This document shows, one piece after another, positions 36,095 to 44,397 of a stretch of 64,000 bases of DNA. Below the pieces are notes generated by a model, which saw nothing but the letters and a program-made list of their open reading frames with translations, had not been told where the DNA came from and did no database searches. Source of the stretch: Tautonia marina (GTDB lineage Bacteria > Planctomycetota > Planctomycetia > Isosphaerales > Isosphaeraceae); NCBI RefSeq assembly GCF_009177065.1, contig NZ_WEZF01000014.1, positions 1 to 64,000 on the forward strand, written 5' to 3'. Numbering within the stretch: position 1 is the stretch's first letter; the number at the start of each line of letters is the position of its first letter. Both the position numbers and the translations under genes were made by a program.

Positions 36095-37738
36095 ATGATG
36101 CCATCAATCCGATCGGGCCGGGCTGACCGATGGGTCGGGTTGCTCGGGCTCCTGGCCGTGCTTGTGCTGGGAGTGGGGCTCGGCGGGGCTCGCCGCTTGA
36201 CCTACCACGAGGCGATTGTGGCTCAGGGAGCGCGCGAGCTGCTCGCGTCTGACACGGCGGCCGACTGGCTGGTGCCGACCCTCGGCGGTCTTCCCTGGCT
36301 GGAAAAACCCCCCCTGGCCCACTGGTTGGTGGCCCTGTGTTCGGGGGTGGCGGGGGGAGTGAGCGAGACGTCGAGCCGAGTTCCTTCGGCCCTGGCCGCT
36401 GCGAGCCTCGCCGGAGTGGTTGCCTGGCTCGCGGCTCGGCGATTCGGGGGGACCGTCGGCCTCCTCGCCGGAGGCGTTCAGTTGACCACCGCCTGGTCGA
36501 TTCAGCGCGGGCGCCTGGCCGATGCCGACATGCTGCTGGCCTTGCTCGTGGCTGCCACCCTGGCCGTCGCCGACCGATTGAGGACCGCGACCGACCCTCG
36601 ATCCGCGCGAGCCTGGCAATGGGCGTTCTTCGCCCTGCTCGGTGGCACGAGTCTGGTCAAGGGAATTGGCTTTGGCGCGGTCCTGGCGATGGCGTCGATT
36701 GGGGCTCTGGTCCTCTGGGACCGCGACCGCCGCACCTTGCTCCGCTTTTGCTGGCCGACCGGCTGGTGCCTGGCTGCCTTGCTCGCGCTGGCCTGGCCGC
36801 TGGCGATTGTCGGCCGATACCCCGAGGCCGTGCCCCTCTGGCTTGGGCACGTGACCGACCGCCTCGCCGCCGAGCCTCGCCGGTTCGCCGGGCAGCCGAT
36901 CGGGGCGTTCTTGCTGACACCGATTCTTCAGACCTTACCGTGGACCCCCTTTGCCCTGGTCGGCGCCTGGCACTCCCTCTGCCGCTCCCGCCGAGAGCCC
37001 GGCGGCGCCGACCGCCTGCTCTGGGCCTGGGCCGTCGTGCCGACGCTCTTACTCTCGATGGCCTCGGTTCGCAACGGCCACTACCTGATTCACGCCCTGC
37101 CCCCCTGGTCCATCTGGGCGGCGCTCGGGCTCGTTCGCCTCGGCGATCGCCTCCAGACGCGCCGAGGGTGGGCGCCCGATCGGCTCCGCCGCGCCACCGT
37201 TTCGCTGTTCGGCGCAATCGGCGTGACCGTGACAATCCTTCACATGCTCATCCTCCCCCGAGTCGATCACCGGGGGCGCGAGTGGTTCTGGTATGCCGAG
37301 GCCGCCCGCCAGGCTCCCCCCGATGAACCGCTCGTCTTGCTCTACGACTGGGACGGCCCCGACCCCTGGGACCGCCTCCCCTACCCGACTCCCTTCGGCC
37401 CGGTCCCGCCCGATCTGGCCGTCCGGCTTTTTTATCTCGACCGCCCCGCGCGCTGGCTTTCCGGACCCGACCGCCTCGCCGCCCACCCGCCAGGCTCCGG
37501 TCCCTTCACCGTCGTTGCCCGAGATCGCGACCTGCCTGCACTTCATTCCCTCGGGCCGGTCACCGAGCTGGACCGAGGCCCTTCTCACCGTTGGGATCGC
37601 TCCTACGCGCTGTTCCGCGTCTCCCCGGCACCGTCGTCTCATGACCGGCTCGCGGTGGGCGATCGGCCGTCCTCCGGGGCTGATCGCTCCGAGATCGAGC
37701 GAAACGAATCGAGAGTTTCGAGTGTTGATGTGTTATGA
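36095..37738 (+). CDS. ArnT/PMT-like glycosyltransferase family 39 protein
   Basis: A 547-residue multi-pass membrane protein. After a first helix comes the GT-C motif in 'RLTYHEAIVAQGARELL' (with a catalytic-type acid) and 'PTLGGLPWLEKPPLAHWL', typical of the ArnT/dolichyl-phosphate-mannose mannosyltransferase superfamily. About ten helices follow. The last 150 residues are a periplasmic-like domain. It would transfer a sugar from an undecaprenyl- or dolichyl-type donor to lipid A, another lipid or protein. The ATG at 36095 has GGGAGG upstream. The gene is not clustered with other glycan genes. Confidence 0.8.
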   Translation: MMPSIRSGRADRWVGLLGLLAVLVLGVGLGGARRLTYHEAIVAQGARELLASDTAADWLVPTLGGLPWLEKPPLAHWLVALCSGVAGGVSETSSRVPSALAAASLAGVVAWLAARRFGGTVGLLAGGVQLTTAWSIQRGRLADADMLLALLVAATLAVADRLRTATDPRSARAWQWAFFALLGGTSLVKGIGFGAVLAMASIGALVLWDRDRRTLLRFCWPTGWCLAALLALAWPLAIVGRYPEAVPLWLGHVTDRLAAEPRRFAGQPIGAFLLTPILQTLPWTPFALVGAWHSLCRSRREPGGADRLLWAWAVVPTLLLSMASVRNGHYLIHALPPWSIWAALGLVRLGDRLQTRRGWAPDRLRRATVSLFGAIGVTVTILHMLILPRVDHRGREWFWYAEAARQAPPDEPLVLLYDWDGPDPWDRLPYPTPFGPVPPDLAVRLFYLDRPARWLSGPDRLAAHPPGSGPFTVVARDRDLPALHSLGPVTELDRGPSHRWDRSYALFRVSPAPSSHDRLAVGDRPSSGADRSEIERNESRVSSVDVL

Positions 37739-37745
37739 CGATGTT

Positions 37746-38300
37746 TCAATCGAAGAAGCAGCGCACCGCGACGCGGAAGTCGCCCAGCAGGTCGGGAAGG
37801 GTCAGTTCATCGTCATCCTGCAACATTTGCGGGGCGTGATCGACTCGGTAAACCTGGGCCGAGCGCGCCTCGGGGTCGAGCACGAGGACGGCCACCACGC
37901 CGGCGTTGAGGTATTCCGTGACCTTCGCCAGCACGTCCGGCCAGCGATCGCCCGGCGAACGAACCTCGACGATCAGTTCGGGAACCTCTGGTCCATACGA
38001 CTGCGGCAGCGGTCCCTTCGGTAAACGCTGATAACTGTAAAAGGCAATGTCGGCGCCGCGAACCGTGTCGGGATTGCGCTCGGTGATCACGCCGGAGTCA
38101 TTACTCAGGACGTGGCCCAGGTCGTGCGCATCGACGTGATGGCGGATCAAGAAGTACGCCTGTCCACAGACTTGCCCATGACGTCGATTCGGTGGCGGCA
38201 TGCGAACGACTCTCCCCCGGACCAACTCCTCGGGAAACCCGGGATCGGGCCTGTTGCCGAACTGCTCGGCAGTGATCAGTGATGCGACGGCGGTGGCCAT
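37746..38300 (-). CDS. Uma2 family endonuclease-like protein (DUF820)
   Basis: A 184-residue protein with the Uma2/DUF820 pattern: 'LITAEQFGNRPDPGFPEELVRGRVVRMPPPNRRHGQV', 'VRGADIAFYSYQRLP' and 'PELIVEVRSPGD', which carry the D...ExK-like residues of a restriction-endonuclease fold. The family is very abundant in planctomycetes and cyanobacteria, and its role is unknown. The ATG at 38300 has AGGAGG upstream; the open frame before it is spurious. Confidence 0.88.
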   Translation of the reverse strand: MATAVASLITAEQFGNRPDPGFPEELVRGRVVRMPPPNRRHGQVCGQAYFLIRHHVDAHDLGHVLSNDSGVITERNPDTVRGADIAFYSYQRLPKGPLPQSYGPEVPELIVEVRSPGDRWPDVLAKVTEYLNAGVVAVLVLDPEARSAQVYRVDHAPQMLQDDDELTLPDLLGDFRVAVRCFFD

Positions 38301-38466
38301 CGGGGTCCTCCTGTCCGTGTCCTCGGGGTGAACTCCGCCTGTGTGATTGTCACCGGAACCCGGTCCCAATTTCCAGAGCCGGGAAAGGGCTTCCAGTTCC
38401 GGCGCAGGAGGCGGCCACGGTTCGGAACCGTTCCGAAGCGTTTCGAACGGAGCAACATCAACACAA

Positions 38467-39366
38467 TCACTGAGGCTTTAACGCGAAGACTCGGACGCTG
38501 GCGGCGTAGTCGTTCACGTTGTACCGACGGAGCAGTTCGGCCAGGCGATCGTGAAAGGCCGCGTCGTCTGGAGCCACGGCGGGGGTGGGGGAACAGCACC
38601 CGGTCTCGGCGATTGGCAAGGCGCCGGAGGTAGGCGACGCCGGGGCCGGTGGTGAGCAGCAGGCGGCCTGGTTCTCGACCTTCGCGTAGGCGTTCAGGTC
38701 GGCCCCGGTGTCCACCACCTCGACGGCCGAGAACCCGGCGTCGAGCAACAACTGCCGATATTCAGGAATCAGCACGGCCCCGGCAATGCAGCCGACGTAG
38801 GCCATCAGGTCGTTGCCGAGTTCCTCCGGAAGATCCTGCTTCAGGGCGATATCGCTCACGGCCAGCCGACCACCCGGCTTCAACACGCGGACGATCTCGC
38901 GGAAGACGGCCGACTTGTCCGGAGCGAGGTTGATCACGCAATTGCTGATGACACAATCGACCGATGCGTCGGGCAAGGGCAAGGCGTCGATCGAGGCCAG
39001 GTGAAACGCAACGTTCGTCGCGCCGGCCTTCGCCGCGTTTTGCTCGGCCAGGGCGATCATCTCGGGGGTCATGTCGATGCCGATTGCCTTGCCCGACGGC
39101 CCCACCTTCTTCGCGGCGAGCAAGACGTCGAGCCCCCCTCCCGAGCCGAGGTCGACCACCACCTCCCCCTCGCGCAGGTTCGCCGTCGCCGTCGGGTTGC
39201 CGCACGAAAGGCCCATGTTCGCCTCGCTCGGGATCGAGGCCAGCTCCTCCGTCGAGTAGCCGAACGCCTCGGCCACCGCGCGCACCCCTTGCTGATCGCT
39301 CGACAGGCCAAAGCCCGCGACCGATCCATACTTCGCCTTCACGGCCTGGGTGATGGATTCCGACAT
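38467..39366 (-). CDS. arsM: Arsenite S-adenosylmethyltransferase
   Basis: A 299-residue protein. The SAM-binding core has '[20 protein letters not shown]' and 'GIDMTPEMI'. The arsenic-binding Cys residues appear as Cys55 in 'NMGLSCGNP' and in '[10 protein letters not shown]' and 'YVGCIAGA', as in ArsM. A 65-residue C-terminal extension has CC pairs ('ACCSPP', 'GCCSP') that may also bind metal. It methylates As(III) to volatile or less toxic species. It ends a minus-strand operon after arsR and arsC, 43 bases downstream of arsC. Confidence 0.93.
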   Translation of the reverse strand: MSESITQAVKAKYGSVAGFGLSSDQQGVRAVAEAFGYSTEELASIPSEANMGLSCGNPTATANLREGEVVVDLGSGGGLDVLLAAKKVGPSGKAIGIDMTPEMIALAEQNAAKAGATNVAFHLASIDALPLPDASVDCVISNCVINLAPDKSAVFREIVRVLKPGGRLAVSDIALKQDLPEELGNDLMAYVGCIAGAVLIPEYRQLLLDAGFSAVEVVDTGADLNAYAKVENQAACCSPPAPASPTSGALPIAETGCCSPTPAVAPDDAAFHDRLAELLRRYNVNDYAASVRVFALKPQ

Positions 39367-39409
39367 GATTGTTCCTTTCAGAAATGAAGGTAATGGTCCA
39401 CTGATCTCT

Positions 39410-40096
39410 TTAGAGAACTCGGGTCAAGGCGTGAAGCATCCATCGGGCCAGTTCGTCGCGACGCTCGGCGTAACGAAGCGATTCGACGGGAGAACCGTCC
39501 GCCTCTTTCGGATCGGCAAAGGGAATGGACACGCGGAGCGCAGCCCCCGGCACGACGGGGCACTCGTCGGCGGCCTCGTCGCAGACCATCAGGGCGGCAA
39601 ACCCAGATCGAGGATTGCTGGCGTCATCATAACGCTTCGAGAACTCGATCGCCTCCGTTTCCGGGTTGCCCGGCACGGTTCCCCAGCGGACCCGGTAGAC
39701 CGGATTCGGCAGACCGGAACGACCCGACGGAGCCTGCTCGCCGGTCGGCTCGATGACCACGCCGATCGCCTCCAGCGCGGCGATGGTCCGGGGGTTGAAG
39801 GCACTCGGCTCGGTCCCACCGCTGAACATCCGGATGTCGGGCAGACCAACAGACGCGGTGGCAATGTTCCCCATCGTCGCGCCGAGGATGCTCCGCCGAC
39901 TGTTCCCGGTGCAAACCACGATCACCGGCGAGTCCTTGCCCGCCTCGCGATTCCTCGCAATCCAGCCGCCCAGAGCCTCGGCCATTTCCCGATGAGCGAT
40001 CGGCGTCACCCCCCGGGCACGACCCTCGCCCAGTTGATCAAGATGCGCGGCAACCGCGGGAAGCAAGAGCGATCGGCGGTTGGGCTTCACGGTCAT
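39410..40096 (-). CDS. Arsenate reductase-like low-molecular-weight protein tyrosine phosphatase
   Basis: A 228-residue protein with the CX5R P-loop '[14 protein letters not shown]' (Cys62). It is longer than classical ArsC of this fold (about 130-140) owing to an N-terminal helical extension and a loop with '[18 protein letters not shown]'. The C-terminal 'MVCDEADEC'-like stretch (residues near 180) holds further Cys. The context between arsR and arsM makes reduction of arsenate the likely job. The ATG at 40096 has GGAAG upstream; a GTG at 40174 overlapping the arsR stop is an alternative, but an operator-like dyad at 40134-40149 lies in between. Confidence 0.85.
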   Translation of the reverse strand: MTVKPNRRSLLLPAVAAHLDQLGEGRARGVTPIAHREMAEALGGWIARNREAGKDSPVIVVCTGNSRRSILGATMGNIATASVGLPDIRMFSGGTEPSAFNPRTIAALEAIGVVIEPTGEQAPSGRSGLPNPVYRVRWGTVPGNPETEAIEFSKRYDDASNPRSGFAALMVCDEAADECPVVPGAALRVSIPFADPKEADGSPVESLRYAERRDELARWMLHALTRVL

Positions 40097-40133
40097 GATC
40101 GCTTCCGATGCTGGCCGGGTGTCTGAACCCTTG

Positions 40134-40149
40134 ATTCGTGAAACCGAAT
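40134..40149. promoter_or_regulatory. Candidate ArsR-type operator between arsR and arsC
   Basis: ATTCGTGAAACCGAAT is a 16 bp dyad (ATTCG-N6-CGAAT) placed 37 bases before the arsC start. It matches the spacing of ATTC-N8-GAAT dyads at 40579-40594 and 42260-42275. Confidence 0.5.
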
Positions 40150-40170
40150 ATAGAAACGCAAAAAAATGAT

Positions 40171-40542
40171 TCACTTACTGCAACAGGCGATGAGCCGATC
40201 GAGCCTCCTGCGATCTTCGCGCAGCAGCTCGATCGGGCCGAGGCACGAGCCGACACTCTCGATCAACGTCCGGTGCAGGCCCGATCTCGGCTTGGCCAGG
40301 CGGTAATGGACCCAGAGCCCTTCCTTACGACCGACCACCAGGCCGAGCTTGCGGAGGGCGGCCAGGTGTCTCGAAACGGTCGGTTGCGGTAAGCCGAGCG
40401 CCTCGTGCAGGTGGCAGACGCAGACCTCGCGATCGCCGACGAGTAGGTTCAAGAGCCGCAGTCGCACCGGATCGGCAAACGCCTTGAACAGCGCGGTCGA
40501 TTCGGCCAGGGTCGGCGAGGTGTCGGCGGCCGTGGGGTTCAT
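40171..40542 (-). CDS. arsR: ArsR/SmtB family transcriptional repressor
   Basis: A 123-residue protein. The winged helix has the As(III)-binding motif 'EVCVCHLHEALGLPQPTVSRHLAALRKLGLV' (the ELCVCDL type), with two Cys spaced CVC. The C-terminus ends CCSK, which could contribute a third ligand. It represses the ars operon until As(III) binds. It is the first gene of the minus-strand ars operon, and its promoter region carries a 16 bp dyad at 40579-40594. Confidence 0.92.
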   Translation of the reverse strand: MNPTAADTSPTLAESTALFKAFADPVRLRLLNLLVGDREVCVCHLHEALGLPQPTVSRHLAALRKLGLVVGRKEGLWVHYRLAKPRSGLHRTLIESVGSCLGPIELLREDRRRLDRLIACCSK

Positions 40543-40578
40543 CGGTCGGTCAGGTTCTGGGACACCGGGATGCGCTTA

Positions 40579-40594
40579 ATTCACTTTTCCGAAT
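40579..40594. promoter_or_regulatory. Candidate ArsR operator upstream of arsR
   Basis: ATTCACTTTTCCGAAT has ATTC and GAAT half-sites with the same 8-base spacing as the dyads at 40134 and 42260. It lies 37 bases before the arsR start (40542), a position that suits autorepression. Confidence 0.5.
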
Positions 40595-40721
40595 ATACGC
40601 CGACCTCATTCAAAGGTCAAGGGAAACCGGCGTCGGTCCGCATCGACCGCGCCGATTTCCCTTGCTTGATCCCCCATCGTCGGGGACATACCCGATGCCG
40701 CCGGCCGGAACGCAGTGAACG

Positions 40722-41264
40722 TCAGGCCGTCGCCGTCGAGGGCTTGCTGGCCAGCAGCGCGGTCTGGAAGCCCCGGACGACGGCGGCGATGCGCACGGCG
40801 TCGTGGACCTTATCCTCGCCGGCTCCTTCCTTGATCAACGCGTCTTCATGAGCCTTGATGCACGCTTCGCAACCGGCCAGGGCCGCGCAGGCCAGCGAGG
40901 CCAGTTCGAACGTGGTCTTGTCGGTGGCCGGCCGGGCCATGCGGCTCATGCGGAGGCCGGCGGGGCGGTGCTGGTAGGCGTCCTTGCCCACCATGTGGCG
41001 GAAGCGATAGTAGGTCGTGTTCATCGCCATCAGGGCTGCCGCCGCCTTCGCGTCGGCAACCGCGGCGTCGTCGAGCGCCTCGCGGCCGTCGTCGGCGATC
41101 GCCTCGGCCAGCGCGGAGTCGTTCAGAAACAAGGCCGAGGTCAGGGCCACGGTGTATCGTTGCTTCGGGTCGAGGCTGCCGCCGCCGAGGACCGAGCCAA
41201 GATTCAGGCGCAGATCTTTGGTGTCATCACCGAGCGATTCTTTCATCGGGTCAAGCAGCGACAT
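40722..41264 (-). CDS. ahpD: Alkylhydroperoxidase AhpD
   Basis: A 180-residue protein with the AhpD active site CEACIKAH (Cys132, Cys135, His139), close to the positions known for mycobacterial AhpD. It is all-helical, with 'MNTTYYRFRHMV' before the active site as in the family. It reduces AhpC through a lipoyl partner and has weak peroxidase activity itself. It lies 361 bases after ahpC in the same direction, separated by a REP-like hairpin. Confidence 0.92.
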   Translation of the reverse strand: MSLLDPMKESLGDDTKDLRLNLGSVLGGGSLDPKQRYTVALTSALFLNDSALAEAIADDGREALDDAAVADAKAAAALMAMNTTYYRFRHMVGKDAYQHRPAGLRMSRMARPATDKTTFELASLACAALAGCEACIKAHEDALIKEGAGEDKVHDAVRIAAVVRGFQTALLASKPSTATA

Positions 41265-41625
41265 GAGCAAACGACTCCTCAAGCAAATCTGCCACCCGAA
41301 CACCAGGGCTCAGGATCGGCAATCCGAACAAACATGATTTGATTCGATGTTCAGAGAAACGTGATCCGACACGCGATCGACGCGCCGCGAACGCAAACCT
41401 CGCGGATGCGTCCCACACGCCAGGCTCGCGCGTCGGTTCGTTTGTCCCTCTTGGCTCAACCTCCGGCCTCCCTCTCCCCGATTGCGGGGAGAGGGCCGGG
41501 GTGATGGGCCGTTGGCCCGCGCGCGACGCTCCGCGTCACGTCCTCACTCCCTCGTCCGGCGTTCGGCCACATGCTTCCCAGGGTCGGAAAACGAGGTCGC
41601 ACGGGGAGACACGTCGATCCGTCGA
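41265..41625. other. 361-base intergenic region between ahpC and ahpD
   Basis: It holds the REP-like hairpin 41461-41499, listed separately. No convincing gene. An isolated ATTCG half-site at 41342 without its partner is the only other element noted. Confidence 0.4.
41461..41499. repeat. REP-like hairpin downstream of ahpC
   Basis: CCCTCTCCCCG-ATTG-CGGGGAGAGGG forms an uninterrupted stem, extended by CCGG/CCGG at both ends after a small bulge. This CTCTCCCC palindrome type is common between genes of many bacteria and may protect or end the ahpC transcript. Confidence 0.6.
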
Positions 41626-42153
41626 TCAAACCTTGATCGTCTCTTCACCCTTCTTCCAGTTGCACGGGCACAGCTCGCCCGACTGCAAGGCGTCGAGCAC
41701 CCGGATGATCTCGTCCACGTTGCGGCCCACCGACAGGCCGTTGGCCGTGGCAAACTGGATCGTCCCCTCGGGGTCGACGATGAAGGTCGCCCGCAGGCAA
41801 ACCCCTTCTTCGGGGTGCAGGATGCCCAGATCGGCGGCGAGCTTCTGGGCGCCGATGAGCGGGTACTTCAGGCCCTTCAGGTCCTCGTGCGACTGGCACC
41901 AGGCCAGGTGGCTGAACTCGTTGTCCGTGCTCCCGCCCACGACCATCGCGTCGCGGTCCTGGAACTCGCCGAGCCGCTTGTTGAACTCGGCAATCTCGGT
42001 CGGGCACACAAACGTGAAGTCTTTCGGATAAAAGAAATAGACGACCCACTGCCCCGGGAACGACTGGTTGTGAAAGGTCGTCAGGCTGTCCTTCGCGGAT
42101 CCCACGCAGCCGTGGGCCTGAAACTTCGGAAAGCTTTGTCCAACGGTCAGCAC
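41626..42153 (-). CDS. ahpC: Peroxiredoxin (AhpC-type)
   Basis: A 175-residue two-Cys peroxiredoxin. The peroxidatic Cys50 lies in 'PKDFTFVCPTE' and the C-terminal resolving region is 'GELCPCNWKKGEE'. It also has 'FSHLAWCQSHEDL'. It reduces hydrogen peroxide and organic peroxides, recycled by AhpD. The likely start is the GTG at 42153 with AGAGGACGAG upstream, because the residues before it are not family-like. It is divergent from oxyR, with a 155-base shared control region. Confidence 0.92.
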   Translation of the reverse strand: MLTVGQSFPKFQAHGCVGSAKDSLTTFHNQSFPGQWVVYFFYPKDFTFVCPTEIAEFNKRLGEFQDRDAMVVGGSTDNEFSHLAWCQSHEDLKGLKYPLIGAQKLAADLGILHPEEGVCLRATFIVDPEGTIQFATANGLSVGRNVDEIIRVLDALQSGELCPCNWKKGEETIKV

Positions 42154-42259
42154 GGCTCTCGTCCTCTGCCTTCTGGCAAGATCATGACACACTCGGGCCG
42201 GTCACTCCGGCCAGACGGCCTCGCGGCGCGTCGTTCTTGCTGGAGTTATAGAGGATCTG

Positions 42260-42275
42260 ATTCGATAAGTCGAAT
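42260..42275. promoter_or_regulatory. Dyad in the ahpC-oxyR control region
   Basis: ATTCGATAAGTCGAAT is a perfect dyad (ATTCGA/TCGAAT) with an inner TTCG...CGAA that fits the LysR T-N11-A box, so OxyR may bind it. It also has the same ATTCG-N6-CGAAT form as the site before arsC. Confidence 0.55.
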
Positions 42276-42308
42276 GGATTTTCCCGATCAGTTTGATAAA
42301 CTTTGCTT

Positions 42309-43199
42309 ATGGACATTGTGCAGCTTCGCTCGTTCCTGAAAATCGCTGACCTGGGCAGCTTTACGAAGGCGGCCGAGGAGCTGGGGGTCTCTCAGCCGGC
42401 GCTTAGCCAGCAGATGGCCCGGCTTGAGGGCGAGCTGGGCCGGCCGGTTCTGGAGCGCGCCGGGCGAACGGTCCGCCTGACCGACGCCGGACGATTGCTC
42501 CTGCCCCGGGCCGAGCGCATTCTCGCCCTGGCCGACGACACCCGCCGCGAGCTGCTCGACGACGGCCGGGCCGGTCGGGTGGTGGTGGCGGCGATCCCGA
42601 CGATCGCCCCGTTTTTGCTTCCCCCCGTGCTCCGCGAGTACCGCCGCGAGCACCCAGGGGCCTCGGTCCAGGTCGATGAGGAGGTGACCGAGACCTTGCT
42701 CCGCCGTTGCCAGCGCGGCGAGATCGACGTCGGCGTCTTCGCCCTCCCGGCCGAGGCCCCGGCTTCGCTTGAGGTCGAGCCTCTGTTCGAGGAGGAGCTG
42801 GTGCTGGCCCTGCCGGCCGACCACCCGCTCGCCCGGCTCGACGCCGTGCCGCTCGACGCCGTCCGGGGCGAGCCGTTCGTCCTGCTCGGCGAGGGGCATT
42901 GCCTCTCCGACCACATCCGCAGCTTCTGCCAGCAACGCGCCGTCCAGCCGATCAGCACGGGCAAGACCGGCCAACTGGCCACCGTCCAGGAACTCGTCGC
43001 GCTCGGCCACGGCGTCTCGTTCGTCCCCGAGATGGCCCGCCGCGTCGACGCCAGCCCCCACCGCGCCTACCGCTCGATGCTCGGCGACCGCCCCCGCCGC
43101 ACCATCGCCGCCTGCTGGAACCCCGACCGCTACCAGACCCGCCTCGCCCGCGCCTTCCTGGAACTCCTCCTCGCCTACCGACCGAGCGATCCCGCCTGA
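42309..43199 (+). CDS. oxyR: LysR-type peroxide sensor OxyR
   Basis: A 296-residue LysR regulator. The helix-turn-helix is 'SFLKIADLGSFTKAAEELGVSQPALSQQMARLEGELG'. The effector domain has Cys198 and Cys207 in 'GEGHCLSDHIRSFCQQ', almost exactly the redox pair of E. coli OxyR (199 and 208). Peroxide forms the disulfide and activates ahpC. It is divergent from ahpC, the classic arrangement. The start is the ATG at 42309; a TTG at 42303 is also in frame. Confidence 0.93.
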   Translation: MDIVQLRSFLKIADLGSFTKAAEELGVSQPALSQQMARLEGELGRPVLERAGRTVRLTDAGRLLLPRAERILALADDTRRELLDDGRAGRVVVAAIPTIAPFLLPPVLREYRREHPGASVQVDEEVTETLLRRCQRGEIDVGVFALPAEAPASLEVEPLFEEELVLALPADHPLARLDAVPLDAVRGEPFVLLGEGHCLSDHIRSFCQQRAVQPISTGKTGQLATVQELVALGHGVSFVPEMARRVDASPHRAYRSMLGDRPRRTIAACWNPDRYQTRLARAFLELLLAYRPSDPA

Positions 43200-43323
43200 T
43201 CCTCCTCCCGCTCCCGACAACACCTCGACGCAGCGGCCCCCTTCGTTGACGCGACGACGCACAGCCCCCTACGATTGAAAGATGGGGGAACCGCCGTGCG
43301 GCGAGCATCAAAAGGAGGCGAGG

Positions 43324-44397
43324 ATGACGATCCGACAATGGCTCCTGGCCGTGGCCGTCGTCGCCGTCGTCACGATGGGCGTCCTCCAGTGGAGGGCCGC
43401 GCGGCCCGAGGAGCTTCCCGAGGGGTTCGCCCAGGGCAACGGCCGCATCGAGGCCACCGAGATCCACATCGCCACCAAGGCTCCCGGTCGGCTTGAGGAA
43501 GTCCTTGTCGACGAGGGCGATTACGTCGTCGCCGACCAGGTCGTCGCCCGGATGGACACCTCGGTCCTCGAAGCCCAGTTTCGCGAGGCCGAGGCGCAGC
43601 ACCGCCAGGCCCAGAGCGCTGTCGATGCCGCCCGGAGCAACGTCACCCAGCGTGAGAAGGACCGGGAAGCCGCTCAGGCCACCATCGCCCAGCGCCAGGC
43701 CGAGCTGGAGGCCGAGGAGAAGCACCTGAACCGTACCCAGCAGCTCGTCGGCCGAGACGCCGGAACCGTCGCCGATCTCGATAACGCCCGCGCGCTCTTT
43801 TTTCGAGGCAAGGCGGCCCTCGCCGCGGCCGAGGCCAATGTCGCCGCGGCCGAGGCTGCCGTCACTACCGCCACCTTACAGGTCATCGAGGCCGAGGCCG
43901 CCGTCGATTCGGCCCAGGCCCGCATCGATCGGCTTCAGGCCGATCTCGACGATGCCGCCTTGAAGGCCCCGCGCGACGGCCGCGTGCAGTTCCGCATCGC
44001 CCAGCCTGGCGAGGTCCTGGCGGCCGGTGGAAAGATCTTGAATCTTGTCGATCTCACCGACGTGTACATGACCTTCTTCCTCCCCACGGCCGACGCCGGC
44101 CGCCTGGCGATCGGCACCGAGGTCCGGATCGTCCTCGATGCCGTCCCGCAGTACGCCATCCCGGCCCGGATCTCCTTCGTCTCCAGCGTTGCCCAGTTCA
44201 CTCCCAAGACGGTCGAGACCGCCGAGGAGCGCCAGAAGCTCACCTTCCGGGTGCGGGCTCAGGTCGATCCCGATCTGCTCCGCGAACACATCGACCGGGT
44301 CAAGACCGGCCTGCCGGGGATGGCCTACGTCCGGCTCGACCCCGACGCCGAGTGGCCCCCCTTCCTCCGCGGGATTCCCGGCGATGACCAACCCTGA
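43324..44397 (+). CDS. HlyD-family membrane fusion protein (YhiI/YbhG-like)
   Basis: A 357-residue periplasmic adaptor. An N-terminal membrane anchor (about 7-25) leads to a barrel/lipoyl part ('[31 protein letters not shown]'), a long Ala/Glu/Gln-rich coiled coil (about 75-215), the second lipoyl half ('[18 protein letters not shown]') and a beta domain with '[21 protein letters not shown]'. It would connect the ABC exporter encoded next to an outer-membrane channel. The ATG at 43324 has AAGGAGG upstream. Its last 14 bases overlap the ABC gene. Confidence 0.9.
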   Translation: MTIRQWLLAVAVVAVVTMGVLQWRAARPEELPEGFAQGNGRIEATEIHIATKAPGRLEEVLVDEGDYVVADQVVARMDTSVLEAQFREAEAQHRQAQSAVDAARSNVTQREKDREAAQATIAQRQAELEAEEKHLNRTQQLVGRDAGTVADLDNARALFFRGKAALAAAEANVAAAEAAVTTATLQVIEAEAAVDSAQARIDRLQADLDDAALKAPRDGRVQFRIAQPGEVLAAGGKILNLVDLTDVYMTFFLPTADAGRLAIGTEVRIVLDAVPQYAIPARISFVSSVAQFTPKTVETAEERQKLTFRVRAQVDPDLLREHIDRVKTGLPGMAYVRLDPDAEWPPFLRGIPGDDQP

